Of a stretch of DNA of 31,855 nucleotides, positions 9,900-22,426 are shown in pieces. Position 1 is the stretch's first letter, and the number at the start of each line of letters is the position of its first letter. Source of the stretch: an uncultured Amylibacter sp. Its GTDB lineage: Bacteria; Pseudomonadota; Alphaproteobacteria; Rhodobacterales; Rhodobacteraceae. The position numbers were made by a program, and so were the translations under genes. Below the pieces are notes generated by a model that saw nothing but the letters and a program-made list of their open reading frames with translations, was not told the DNA's origin and did no database searches. The stretch is from NCBI GenBank assembly GCA_959347345.1, contig OY365739.1, positions 1-31,855 on the forward strand, in the 5' to 3' direction.

Positions 9900-10970
9900 A
9901 TTGCTACATTTCTGCGAGTTGGGATTGAGTACAACAAGACACCTGCAATTGGAGTCTTACTCAACTCAGTGCCAGGTATGTCTGCTGATGGAAAGAGAAA
10001 CATAAGACGCTTTGTACAGAACAAAGATAAGGGGCACGGAAGCCACCCACGGCCCTTTTCAACTGAGTCACTAGCTGCTCAAGGAATAGTATGTTCTTCA
10101 ACACCTTATTTGGAGAGAAATATTACACAAAACCAAATGCAGGTACCGACCAAGTTCTCCAAACTAAAGCCAACTAAGTGCACTATCGTTGTGGTCAGTG
10201 AGTTCTCAAAAGCCATCACTACACAGCTGCAAGCTCTTGGTGAGTACACACTCATCATGCATGCATGCATGCTAAAATCACACATTGTGCAGTATCTGGT
10301 ACTCCCTCCAATGAACCCCTTGCTGATCACAAGAAGAAGTCGGACGACTCCCCCGCTGATCAGGGGAAGAAGTCCCCCGGGAGCAAGTCAGACGATCCTC
10401 CCACTGATCAAGCCCCAGGGAAGAAGTCGGACGACCCCCCGCTGATCAGGGGAAGAAGTCCTCCGGGAACAAGTCAGACGATCCTCCCACTGATCAAGCC
10501 CCAGGGAAGAAGTCGGACGACCCCCCCGTTGATCAGGGGAAGAAGTCCCCCGGGAACAAGTCAGACGATCCTCCCACTGATCAAGCCCCAGGGAAGAAGT
10601 CGGACGACCCCCCCGCTGATCAGGGGAAGAAGTCCCCCGGGAACAAGTCAGACGACCCCCCCGCGGATTACGAGAAGACGCCCTCCCAGGAAGAAGCCAC
10701 CCACCAATCAACGGAAGACGACCCCCCCACCGATCACGGGAAGACACTCCCAGAGATGAAGTCAGACGACCCTCCCACTGATCAAGCCCCAGGGAAGAAG
10801 TCAGACGACCCTCACACAGATCAAGGGAAGGGTGGAAAACGGAAGCGAGGTAACTAAAGCTATCATAGTCAGAACACCTTTTATTTTTCTATGCAGGACA
10901 GAAAAGATCTGAAATTGAAAGGCTTGAGGATAATCCTTCTATTATGCCAAAGAAAACAAGAAGAATCTAA
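9900..10970 (+). CDS. Unrecognised protein with charged KSDDPP repeat tail, three exons
   Basis: Exons 9900-10239, 10293-10849 and 10897-10970 join in phase (donors ggtgagtac and gaggtaact; acceptors tgtgcag and atgcag). Exon 1 reads VGIEYNKTPAIGVLLNSV, then GKRNIRRFVQNKDKGHGSH, then PRPFSTESLAAQGIVC; I recognise no family. Exon 2 is mostly a repeat of KSDDPPTDQAPGKKSDDPP and ADQGKKSPGN, about 29 residues per long unit, very rich in Lys, Asp and Pro and probably disordered. Exon 3 ends basic: GQKRSEIERLEDN and MPKKTRRI, with a KRKR stretch just before, so nuclear location is likely. At 10435-10440 a run of six C stands where the sister repeats have seven, and adding one C restores the frame to the final stop. 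The 5' start is not certain, since the acceptor before 9900 implies upstream exons. Confidence 0.55.
10323..10840 (+). repeat. Coding minisatellite inside the KSDDPP exon
   Basis: Copies of aagtcagacgatcctcccac or aagtcggacgacccccccg with gatcaagccccagggaag recur about every 87 bases, with shorter partial units. The unit length is a multiple of three, so copy-number change keeps the frame. The last units (from about 10670) are more diverged. Confidence 0.85.
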
Positions 10971-11224
10971 CTGCTATATAGCAACAATTGTGCATGCTCT
11001 ATATACATGCACCTGACTTCTGTTTATGATTATGTATATTGCTCTTTGTCACTATTAGGAGAGTGTCGTTTCAAATTGTGTTCATCAATACTTATTGCAT
11101 TTAATATTGCAACCGCTAATTATTACCACCGTTACAAAATACCTATACTTAATGCGTAGCTATATACAGTCATGCATTTCTGCATCTAATTAATTGCATA
11201 ATACATTACTTATTATAACTATAC
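10971..11224. other. Short AT-rich spacer before the giant array
   Basis: Follows the TAA at 10968-10970. It probably contains the 3' end of the KSDDPP gene, but I saw no clear polyadenylation signal. Nothing else was recognised. Confidence 0.4.
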
Positions 11225-12300
11225 CCATGTTACTCTACATTACCTCGTGTTACCTTACGTATATACATTACCAGCATTGCCTCGTGTTACCTACCTTACC
11301 CGTGTTACCTACATTACCCGTGTTACCTACATTACCTACATTACCAGTGTTACCTACATTACCAGTGTTACCTACATTACCCGTGTTACCTGCATTACCA
11401 GTATTACCTACATTACCCGTGTTACCAGCATTACCTACATTATCCGTGTTACCTACATTACCAGTGTTACCTACATTACCTACATTACCTGCATTACCAG
11501 TGTTACCTACAATTACCTACCTTACCAGTGTTACCTACATTACCTGCGGTACCTACATTACCCGTGTTACCTGCATTACCAGTATTACCTACATTACCAG
11601 TGTTACCAGCATTACCTACATTACCCGTGTTACCTGCATTACCTACATTACCTACATTACCCGTGTTACCTGCATTACCAGTGTTACCTACATTACCAGT
11701 GTTATACCTGCATTACCAGTATTACCTACATTACCAGTGTTACCAGCATTACCTACATTACCCGTGTTACCAGCATTACCAGTGTTACCTACATTACCCG
11801 TGTTACCTACATTACCAGTGTTACCTACATTACCAGCATTACCTACATTACCCGTGTTACCTACATTACCAGTGTTACCTACAATACCTACATTACCTGT
11901 GTTACCTACATTACCCGTGTTACCTACATTACCTACATTACCTGTGTTACCTACATTACCTACATTACCTGTGTTACTTACATTACCAGTGTTACCTACA
12001 TTACCCGTGTTACCTACATTACCTACATTACCCGTGTTACCTACATTACCGGTGTTACCTACATTACCTACATTACCAGTGTTACCTACATTACCCGTGT
12101 TACCTACATTACCAGTGTTACCTACATTACCTACATTACCCGTGTTACCTACATTACCTGTGTTACTTACATTACCAGTGTTACCTACATTACCCGTGTT
12201 ACCTACATTACCAGTGTTACCTACATTACCTACATTACCCGTGTTACCTACCTTACCCGTGTTACCTACATTACCCGTGTTACCTACATTACCTACATTA

Positions 12301-14100
12301 CCAGTGTTACCTACATTACCAGTGTTACCTACATTACCCCTAACCCTACATTACCTACCTTACCAGTGTTACCTACATTACCTGCGTTACCTACATTACC
12401 CGTGTTACCTGCATTACCAGTATTACCTACATTACCCGTGTTACCAGCATTACCTACATTATCCGTGTTACCTGCATTACCCGTGTTACCTGCATTACCT
12501 ACATTACCTGCATTACCAGTGTTACCTACAATTACCTACCTTACCAGTGTTACCTACATTACCTGCGGTACCTACATTACCCGTGTTACCTGCATTACCA
12601 GTATTACCTACATTACCAGTGTTACCAGCATTACCTACATTACCCGTGTTACCAGCATTACCAGTGTTACCTATATTACCCGTGTTACCTACATTACCAG
12701 TGTTACCTACATTACCAGCATTACCTACATTACCCGTGTTACCTACATTACCAGTGTTACCTACAATACCTACATTACCTGTGTTACCTACATTACCCGT
12801 GTTACCTACATTACCTACATTACCTGTGTTACCTACATTACCTACATTACCTGTGTTACTTACATTACCAGTGTTACCTACATTACCCGTGTTACCTACA
12901 TTACCTACATTACCCGTGTTACCTACATTACCGGTGTTACCTACATTACCTACATTACCAGTGTTACCTACATTACCCGTGTTACCTACATTACCAGTGT
13001 TACCTACATTACCAGTGTTACCTACATTACCTACATTACCCGTGTTACCTACATTACCTGTGTTACTTACATTACCAGTGTTACCTACATTACCCGTGTT
13101 ACCTACATTACCAGTGTTACCTACATTACCTACATTACCCGTGTTACCTACCTTACCCGTGTTACCTACATTACCCGTGTTACCTACATTACCTACATTA
13201 CCAGTGTTACCTACATTACCAGTGTTACCTACATTACCCCTAACCCTACATTACCTACCTTACCAGTGTTACCTACATTACCTGCGTTACCTACATTACC
13301 CGTGTTACTTGCATTACCAGTATTACCTACATTACCCGTGTTACCAGCATTACCTACATTATCCGTGTTACCTGCATTACCCGTGTTACCTGCATTACCT
13401 ACATTACCTGCATTACCAGTGTTACCTACAATTACCTACCTTACCAGTGTTACCTACATTACCTGCGGTACCTACATTACCCGTGTTACCTGCATTACCA
13501 GTATTACCTACATTACCAGTGTTACCAGCATTACCTACATTACCCGTGTTACCTGCATTACCTACATTACCTACATTACCCGCGTTACCTGCATTACCTA
13601 CATTACCTGCATTACCAGTGTTACCTACATTACCAGTGTTATACCTGCATTACCAGTATTACCTACATTACCAGTGTTACCAGCATTACCTACATTACCC
13701 GTGTTACCAGCATTACCAGTGTTACCTACATTACCCGTGTTACCTACATTACCAGTGTTACCTACATTACCTACATTACCAGTATTACCTACATTACCCG
13801 TGTTACCTACATTACCAGTGTTACCTACATTACCTACATTACCTGTGTTACCTACATTACCCGTGTTACCTACATTACCTACATTACCTGTGTTACCTAC
13901 ATTACCTACATTACCTGTGTTACTTACATTACCAGTGTTACCTACATTACCCGTGTTACCTACATTACCTACATTACCCGTGTTACCTACATTACCGGTG
14001 TTACCTACATTACCTACATTACCAGTGTTACCTACATTACCCGTGTTACCTACATTACCAGTGTTACCTACATTACCTACATTACCCGTGTTACCTACAT
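12301..14100. repeat. 900-base higher-order duplication in the left part of the array
   Basis: Sequence from 12301 to about 12650 reappears from 13201 with an offset of exactly 900 bases (100 units) and almost no change, then the two copies diverge. Both begin with the telomere-like CCCTAACCCTA followed by cattacctaccttaccag. Confidence 0.8.
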
Positions 14101-17014
14101 TACCTGTGTTACCTTACCTACATTACCTGTGTTACTTACATTACCAGTGTTACCTACATTACCCGTGTTACCTACATTACCTACATTACCCATGTTACCT
14201 ACATTACCGGTGTTACCTACATTACAAGTGTTACCTACATTACCTACATTACCAGTGTTACCTACATTACCTACATTACCCGTGTTACCTACATTACCTA
14301 CATTACCCGTGTTACCTACATTACCGGTGTTACCTACATTACCTACATTACCAGTGTTACCTACATTACCTGCGTTACCTACATTACCCGTGTTACCTGC
14401 ATTACCATTATTACCTACATTACCCGTGTTACCAGCATTACCTACATTATCCGTGTTACCTGCATTACCAGTGTTACCTACATTACCCGTGTTACCTGCA
14501 TTACCTACATTACCTGCATTACCAGTGTTACCTACAATTACCTACCTTACCAGTGTTACCTACATTACCTGCGGTACCTACATTACCCGTGTTACCTGCA
14601 TTACCAGTATTACCTACATTACCAGTGTTACCAGCATTACCTACATTACCCGTGTTACCTGCATTACCTACATTACCTACATTACCCGTGTTACCTGCAT
14701 TACCTACATTACCTGCATTACCAGTGTTACCTACATTACCAGTGTTATACCTGCATTACCAGTATTACCTACATTACCAGTGTTACCAGTATTACCTACA
14801 TTACCCGTGTTACCAGCATTACCAGTGTTACCTACATTACCCATGTTACCTACACTACCAGTGTTACCTACATTACCTACATTACCCGTGTTACCTACAT
14901 TACCAGTGTTACCTACATTACCTACATTACCAGTGTTACCTACATTACCTACATTACCTACATTACCTGTGTTACCTACATTACCCGTGTTACCTACATT
15001 ACCTACATTACCTGTGTTACCTACATTACCTGTGTTACTTACATTACCAGTGTTACCTACATTACCCGTGTTACCTACATTACCTACATTACCCGTGTTA
15101 CCTACATTACCGGTGTTACCTACATTACCAGTGTTACCTACATTACCCGTGTTACCTACATTACCAGTGTTACCTACATTACCTACATTACCCGTGTTAC
15201 CTACATTACCTGTGTTACCTACATTACCTGTGTTACCTACATTACCCGTGTTACCAACATTACCAGTGTTACCTACATTACCAGTGTTATACCTGCATTA
15301 CCAGTATTACCTACATTACCAGTGTTACCAGCATTACCTACATTACCCGTGTTACCAGCATTACCAGTGTTACCTACATTACCCGTGTTACCTACATTAC
15401 CAGTGTTACCTACATTACCTACATTACCAGCATTACCTACATTACCCGTGTTACCTACATTACCAGTGTTACCTACATTACCTACATTACCTGTGTTACC
15501 TACATTACCCGTGTTACCTACATTACCTACATTACCCGTGTTACCTACATTACCAGTGTTACCTACATTACCTACATTACCAGTGTTACCTACATTACCT
15601 GTGTTACCTACATTACCTGTGTTACCTACATTACCCGTGTTACCAACATTACCAGTGTTACCTACATTACCAGTGTTATACCTGCATTACCAGTATTACC
15701 TACATTACCAGTGTTACCAGCATTACCTACATTACCCCTGTTACCAGCATTACCAGTGTTACCTACATTACCCGTGTTACCTACATTACCAGTGTTACCT
15801 ACATTACCTACATTACCAGCATTACCTACATTACCCGTGTTACCTACATTACCAGTGTTACCTACATTACCTACATTACCTGTGTTACCTACATTACCCG
15901 TGTTACCTACATTACCTACATTACCTGTGTTACCTACATTACCTACATTACCTGTGTTACTTACATTACCAGTGTTACCTACATTACCCGTGTTACCTAC
16001 ATTACCTACATTACCCGTGTTACCTACATTACCGGTGTTACCTACATTACCTACATTACCAGTGTTACCTACATTACCCGTGTTACCTACATTACCAGTG
16101 TTACCTACATTACCTACATTACCCGTGTTACCTACATTACCTGTGTTACCTTACCTACATCACCAGTGTTACTTACATTACCAGTGTTACCTACATTACC
16201 CGTGTTACCTACATTACCAGTGTTACCTACATTACCTACATTACCCGTGTTACCTACATTACCTGTGTTACCTTACCTACATTACCTGTGTTACTTACAT
16301 TACCAGTGTTACCTACATTACCCGTGTTACCTACATTACCTACATTACCCATGTTACCTACATTACCGGTGTTATCTACATTACCAGTGTTACCTACATT
16401 ACCTACATTACCAGTGTTACCTACATTACCTACATTACCCGTGTTACCTACATTACCTACATTACCCGTGTTACCTACATTACCGGTGTTACCTACATTA
16501 CCTACATTACCAGTGTTACCTACATTACCCGTGTTACCTACATTACCTGCGTTACCTACATTACCAGTGTTACCTACATTACCCCTAACCCTACATTACC
16601 TACCTTACCAGTGTTACCTACATTACCTGCGTTACCTACATTACCCGTGTTACCTGCATTACCAGTATTACCTACATTACCCGTGTTACCAGCATTACCT
16701 ACATTATCCGTGTTACCTGCATTACCAGTGTTACCTACATTACCCGTGTTACCTGCATTACCTACATTACCTGCATTACCAGTGTTACCTACATTACCTG
16801 CATTACCAGTGTTACCTACAATTACCTACCTTACCAGTGTTACCTACATTACCTGCGGTACCTACATTACCCGTGTTACCTGCATTACCAGTATTACCTA
16901 CATTACCAGTGTTACCAGCATTACCTACATTACCCGTGTTACCTGCATTACCTACATTACCTACATTACCCGTGTTACCTGCATTACCTACATTACCTGC
17001 ATTACCAGTGTTAC

Positions 17015-20000
17015 CTACATTACCAGTGTTATACCTGCATTACCAGTATTACCTACATTATCAGTGTTACCAGTATTACCTACATTACCCGTGTTACCAG
17101 CATTACCAGTGTTACCTACATTACCCATGTTACCTACATTACCAGTGTTACCTACATTACCTACATTACCCGTGTTACCTACATTACCAGTGTTACCTAC
17201 ATTACCTACATTACCAGTGTTACCTACATTACCTACATTACCTACATTACCTGTGTTACCTACATTACCCGTGTTACCTACATTACCTACATTACCTGTG
17301 TTACCTACATTACCTGTGTTACTTACATTACCAGTGTTACCTACATTACCCGTGTTACCTACATTACCTACATTACCCGTGTTACCTACATTACCGGTGT
17401 TACCTACATTACCAGTGTTACCTACATTACCCGTGTTACCTACATTACCAGTGTTACCTACATTTCCTACATTACCCGTGTTACCTACATTACCTGTGTT
17501 ACCTACATTACCTGTGTTACCTACATTACCCGTGTTACCAACATTACCAGTGTTACCTACATTACCAGTGTTACCTACATTACCAGTGTTACCTGCATTA
17601 CCTACATTACCCGTGCTACCTACATTACCTGTGTTACCTACATTACCCGTGTTACCTACATTACCTACATTACCTGCATTACCTACATTACCTGCGTTAC
17701 CTACATTACCAGTGTTACCTGCATTACCCGTGTTACCTACATTACCAGTGTTACCTACATTACCAGTGTTACCTACATTACCCGTGTTACCTACATTACC
17801 TACCTTACCCGTGTTACCTACATTACCTGTGTTACTTACATTACCAGTGTTACCTACATTACCCGTGTTACCTACATTACCTACATTACCCATGTTACCT
17901 ACATTACCGGTGTTATCTACATTACCAGTGTTACCTACATTACCTACATTACCAGTGTTACATACATTACCTACATTACCCGTGTTACCTACATTACCTA
18001 CATTACCCATGTTACCTACATTACCGGTTACCTACATTACCTACATTACCAGTGTTACCTACATTACCCGTGTTACCTACATTACCTGCGTTACCTACAT
18101 TACCAGTGTTACCTACATTACCCCTAACCCTACATTACCTACCTTACCAGTGTTACCTACATTACCTGCGTTACCTACATTACCCGTGTTACCTGCATTA
18201 CCAGTATTACCTACATTACCCGTGTTACCAGCATTACCTACATTATCCGTGTTACCTGCATTACCAGTGTTACCTACATTACCCGTGTTACCTGCATTAC
18301 CTACATTACCTGCATTACCAGTGTTACCTACATTACCTGCATTACCAGTGTTACCTACAATTACCTACCTTACCAGTGTTACCTACATTACCTGCGGTAC
18401 CTACATTACCCGTGTTACCTGCATTACCAGTATTACCTACATTACCAGTGTTACCAGCATTACCTACATTACCCGTGTTACCTGCATTACCTACATTACC
18501 TACATTACCCGTGTTACCTGCATTACCTACATTACCTGCATTACCAGTGTTACCTACATTACCAGTGTTATACCTGCATTACCAGTATTACCTACATTAT
18601 CAGTGTTACCAGTATTACCTACATTACCCGTGTTACCAGCATTACCAGTGTTACCTACATTACCCATGTTACCTACATTACCAGTGTTACCTACATTACC
18701 TACATTACCCGTGTTACCTACATTACCAGTGTTACCTACATTACCTACATTACCAGTGTTACCTACATTACCTACATTACCTACATTACCTGTGTTACCT
18801 ACATTACCCGTGTTACCTACATTACCTACATTACCTGTGTTACCTACATTACCTGTGTTACTTACATTACCAGTGTTACCTACATTACCCGTGTTACCTA
18901 CATTACCTACATTACCCGTGTTACCTACATTACCGGTGTTACCTACATTACCAGTGTTACCTACATTACCCGTGTTACCTACATTACCAGTGTTACCTAC
19001 ATTACCTACATTACCCGTGTTACCTACATTACCTGTGTTACCTACATTACCTGTGTTACCTACATTACCCGTGTTACCAACATTACCAGTGTTACCTACA
19101 TTACCAGTGTTACCTACATTACCAGTGTTACCTGCATTACCTACATTACCCGTGTTACCTACATTACCTGTGTTACCTACATTACCCGTGTTACCTACAT
19201 TACCTACATTACCTGCATTACCTACATTACCTGCGTTACCTACATTACCCGTGTTACCTGCATTACCCGTGTTACCTACATTACCAGTGTTACCTACATT
19301 ACCAGTGTTACCTACATTACCCGTGTTACCTACATTACCTACCTTACCAGTGTTACCTACATTACCAGTGTTACCTACATTACCCATATTACCTACATTA
19401 CCCGTGTTACCTACATTACCTGTGTTACCTGCATTACCTACATTACCCATGTTACCTACATTACCCGTGTTACCTACATTACCTACATTACCCGTGTTAC
19501 CATATTACCTACATTACCAGTGTTACCTACATTACCTACATTACCTGTGTTACCTGCATTACCTACATTACCTGTGTTACCTACATTACCTGTGTTACCT
19601 ACATTACCAGTGTTACCTACATTACCTACATTACCCGTGTTACCTACATTACCTGTGTTACCTACATTACCAGTGTTACCTACATTACCAGTGTTACCTG
19701 CATTACCTACATTACCCGTGTTACCTACATTACCTGTGTTACCTACATTACCAGTGTTACCTGCATTACCCGTGTTACCTACATTACCAGTGCTACCTAC
19801 ATTACCAGTGTTACCTACATTACCCGTGTTACCTACATTACCTACCTTACCAGTGTTACCTACATTACCCATATTACCTACATTACCCGTGTTACCTACA
19901 TTACCTGTGTTACCTGCATTACCTACATTACCCATGTTACCTACATTACCGGTGTTATCTACATTACCAGTGTTACCTACATTACCTACATTACCAGTGT

Positions 20001-21853
20001 TACATACATTACCTACATTACCCGTGTTACCTACATTACCTACATTACCCATGTTACCTACATTACCGGTGTTACCTACATTACCTACATTACCAGTGTT
20101 ACCTACATTACCCGTGTTACCTACATTACCTGCGTTACCTACATTACCAGTGTTACCTACATTACCCCTAACCCTACATTACCTACCTTACCAGTGTTAC
20201 CTACATTACCTGCGTTACCTACATTACCCGTGTTACCTGCATTACCAGTATTACCTACATTACCCGTGTTACCTGCATTACCTACATTACCTGCATTACC
20301 AGTGTTACCTACATTACCTGCATTACCAGTGTTACCTACAATTACCTACCTTACCAGTGTTACCTACATTACCTGCGGTACCTACATTACCCGTGTTACC
20401 TGCATTACCAGTATTACCTACATTACCAGTGTTACCAGCATTACCTACATTACCCGTGTTACCTGCATTACCTACATTACCTACATTACCCGTGTTACCT
20501 GCATTACCTACATTACCTGCATTACCAGTGTTACCTACATTACCAGTGTTATACCTGCATTACCAGTATTACCTACATTATCAGTGTTACCAGTATTACC
20601 TACATTACCCGTGTTACCAGCATTACCAGTGTTACCTACATTACCCATGTTACCTACATTACCAGTGTTACCTACATTACCTACATTACCCGTGTTACCT
20701 ACATTACCAGTGTTACCTACATTACCTACATTACCAGTGTTACCTACATTACCTACATTACCTACATTACCTGTGTTACCTACATTACCCGTGTTACCTA
20801 CATTACCTACATTACCTGTGTTACCTACATTACCTGTGTTACTTACATTACCAGTGTTACCTACATTACCCGTGTTACCTACATTACCTACATTACCCGT
20901 GTTACCTACATTACCGGTGTTACCTACATTACCAGTGTTACCTACATTACCCGTGTTACCTACATTACCAGTGTTACCTACATTACCTACATTACCCGTG
21001 TTACCTACATTACCTGTGTTACCTACATTACCTGTGTTACCTACATTACCCGTGTTACCAACATTACCAGTGTTACCTACATTACCAGTGTTACCTACAT
21101 TACCAGTGTTACCTGCATTACCTACATTACCCGTGTTACCTACATTACCTGTGTTACCTACATTACCCGTGTTACCTACATTACCTACATTACCTGCATT
21201 ACCTACATTACCTGCGTTACCTACATTACCCGTGTTACCTGCATTACCCGTGTTACCTACATTACCAGTGTTACCTACATTACCAGTGTTACCTACATTA
21301 CCCGTGTTACCTACATTACCTACCTTACCAGTGTTACCTACATTACCAGTGTTACCTACATTACCCATATTACCTACATTACCCGTGTTACCTACATTAC
21401 CTGTGTTACCTGCATTACCTACATTACCCATGTTACCTACATTACCCGTGTTACCTACATTACCTACATTACCCGTGTTACCATATTACCTACATTACCA
21501 GTGTTACCTACATTACCTACATTACCTGTGTTACCTGCATTACCTACATTACCTGTGTTACCTACATTACCTGTGTTACCTACATTACCAGTGTTACCTA
21601 CATTACCTACATTACCCGTGTTACCTACATTACCTGTGTTACCTACATTACCAGTGTTACCTACATTACCAGTGTTACCTGCATTACCTACATTACCCGT
21701 GTTACCTACATTACCTGTGTTACCTACATTACCAGTGTTACCTGCATTACCCGTGTTACCTACATTACCAGTGCTACCTACATTACCAGTGTTACCTACA
21801 TTACCCGTGTTACCTACATTACCTACCTTACCAGTGTTACCTACATTACCCAT
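17015..21853. repeat. Higher-order repeat copies within the array (offsets 1539 and 1981 bases)
   Basis: The segment starting at 17015 recurs at 18554 (offset 1539) and at 20535 (offset 1981), judged by the same order of unit variants. The translation of - strand 18554-19450 is residue-for-residue the same as 20535-21431, and 19483-20052 matches 21464-21853 at the same 1981 offset. A single-copy landmark, tgcggtacc, occurs once per higher-order unit at about 11548, 12567, 13467, 14573, 16857, 18396 and 20377. Spacing therefore ranges from about 900 to 2284 bases. Confidence 0.85.
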
Positions 21854-22320
21854 ATTACCTACATTACCCGTGTTACCTACATTACCCGTGTTACCTACAT
21901 TACCTACATTACCCGTGTTACCTACATTAATTACCAGTGTTACCTACATTACCCATATTACCTACATTACCCATGTTACCTACATTACCCGTGTTACCTA
22001 CATTACCTACATTACCCGTGTTACCTACATTAATTACCAGTGTTACCTACATTACCCATATTACCTACATTACCTGTGCTACTTGCATTACCTACATTAT
22101 CTGTGTTACCTACATTACCTGTGTTACCTACATTACCAGTGTTACCTACATTACCAGTGTTACCTACATTACCAGTGTTACCTACATTAACTGCATTACC
22201 AGTGTTACCTACATCACCAGTGTTACCTGCATTACCAGTGTTACCTACATTACCAGTGTTACCTACATTACCAGTGCCTTACCTACCTTATCTACATTAC
22301 ATAATGTATATACAAGCTTA

Positions 22321-22370
22321 TGATGTAATACACAGTGTAATAGTATGATGTAATACACAGTGTAATAGTA
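22321..22370 (+). repeat. Two exact tandem copies of a 25-base unit
   Basis: The unit begins tgatgtaatacacagtg and ends taatagta; it occurs at 22321-22345 and 22346-22370. A further tgatgtaat occurs near 22390. It sits at the right edge of the giant array but is unrelated to the 9-base unit. Confidence 0.9.
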
Positions 22371-22426
22371 TAACCAAGAAGCACCCAGATGATGTAATCT
22401 AGGATTGGTTATGGAGAAAAAAACTT

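Larger units (their letters stand above)
11225..22300 (+). repeat. Giant 11-kb tandem array of a 9-base unit, TTACC plus four variable bases
   Basis: Nearly every 9 bases begin with TTACC. The four following bases fall into two classes: TACA (with TGCA, AGCA) and NGTG (AGTG, CGTG, TGTG, GGTG; also CATG, AGTA). The classes mostly alternate, giving 18-base pairs, with frequent 27-base triplets carrying two TACA units. The + strand has far more C than G, so the complementary strand is G-rich (GGTAA repeats). Edges are degenerate (ttacctcgtg at the left; cttatctacattacataatg at the right) while the interior is regular, as expected when unequal exchange homogenises the middle. Because nine is divisible by three, all three + frames and one - frame stay open for thousands of codons (LPT/LPV, YLH/YQC, TYI/TSV; GNVGNT). 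These translations have no sign of being proteins. Confidence 0.97.

Noticed and set aside
10388..10747. A 119-codon - strand frame with SSRDQRGGR-type repeats
   Set aside because: Shadow of the KSDDPP minisatellite; it stays open because the repeat unit is a multiple of three.
12338..20176. A true interstitial telomere tract
   Set aside because: Only two hexamers in each place and identical context at every site; part of the higher-order unit rather than a (TTAGGG)n block.
17015..21853. GNVGNT-rich frames on the - strand
   Set aside because: They are the reverse reading of the same tandem array; one of three - phases lacks stops by composition.
11194..21930. A 3578-codon + strand frame and overlapping 2974-, 837- and 819-codon frames
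   Set aside because: Products of the 9-base period; no complexity, no start context, no domain, and equally long frames exist in other phases of the same DNA.
11225..22300. A CRISPR-like array
   Set aside because: No constant repeat separated by unique spacers; all units are variants of one 9-base motif.
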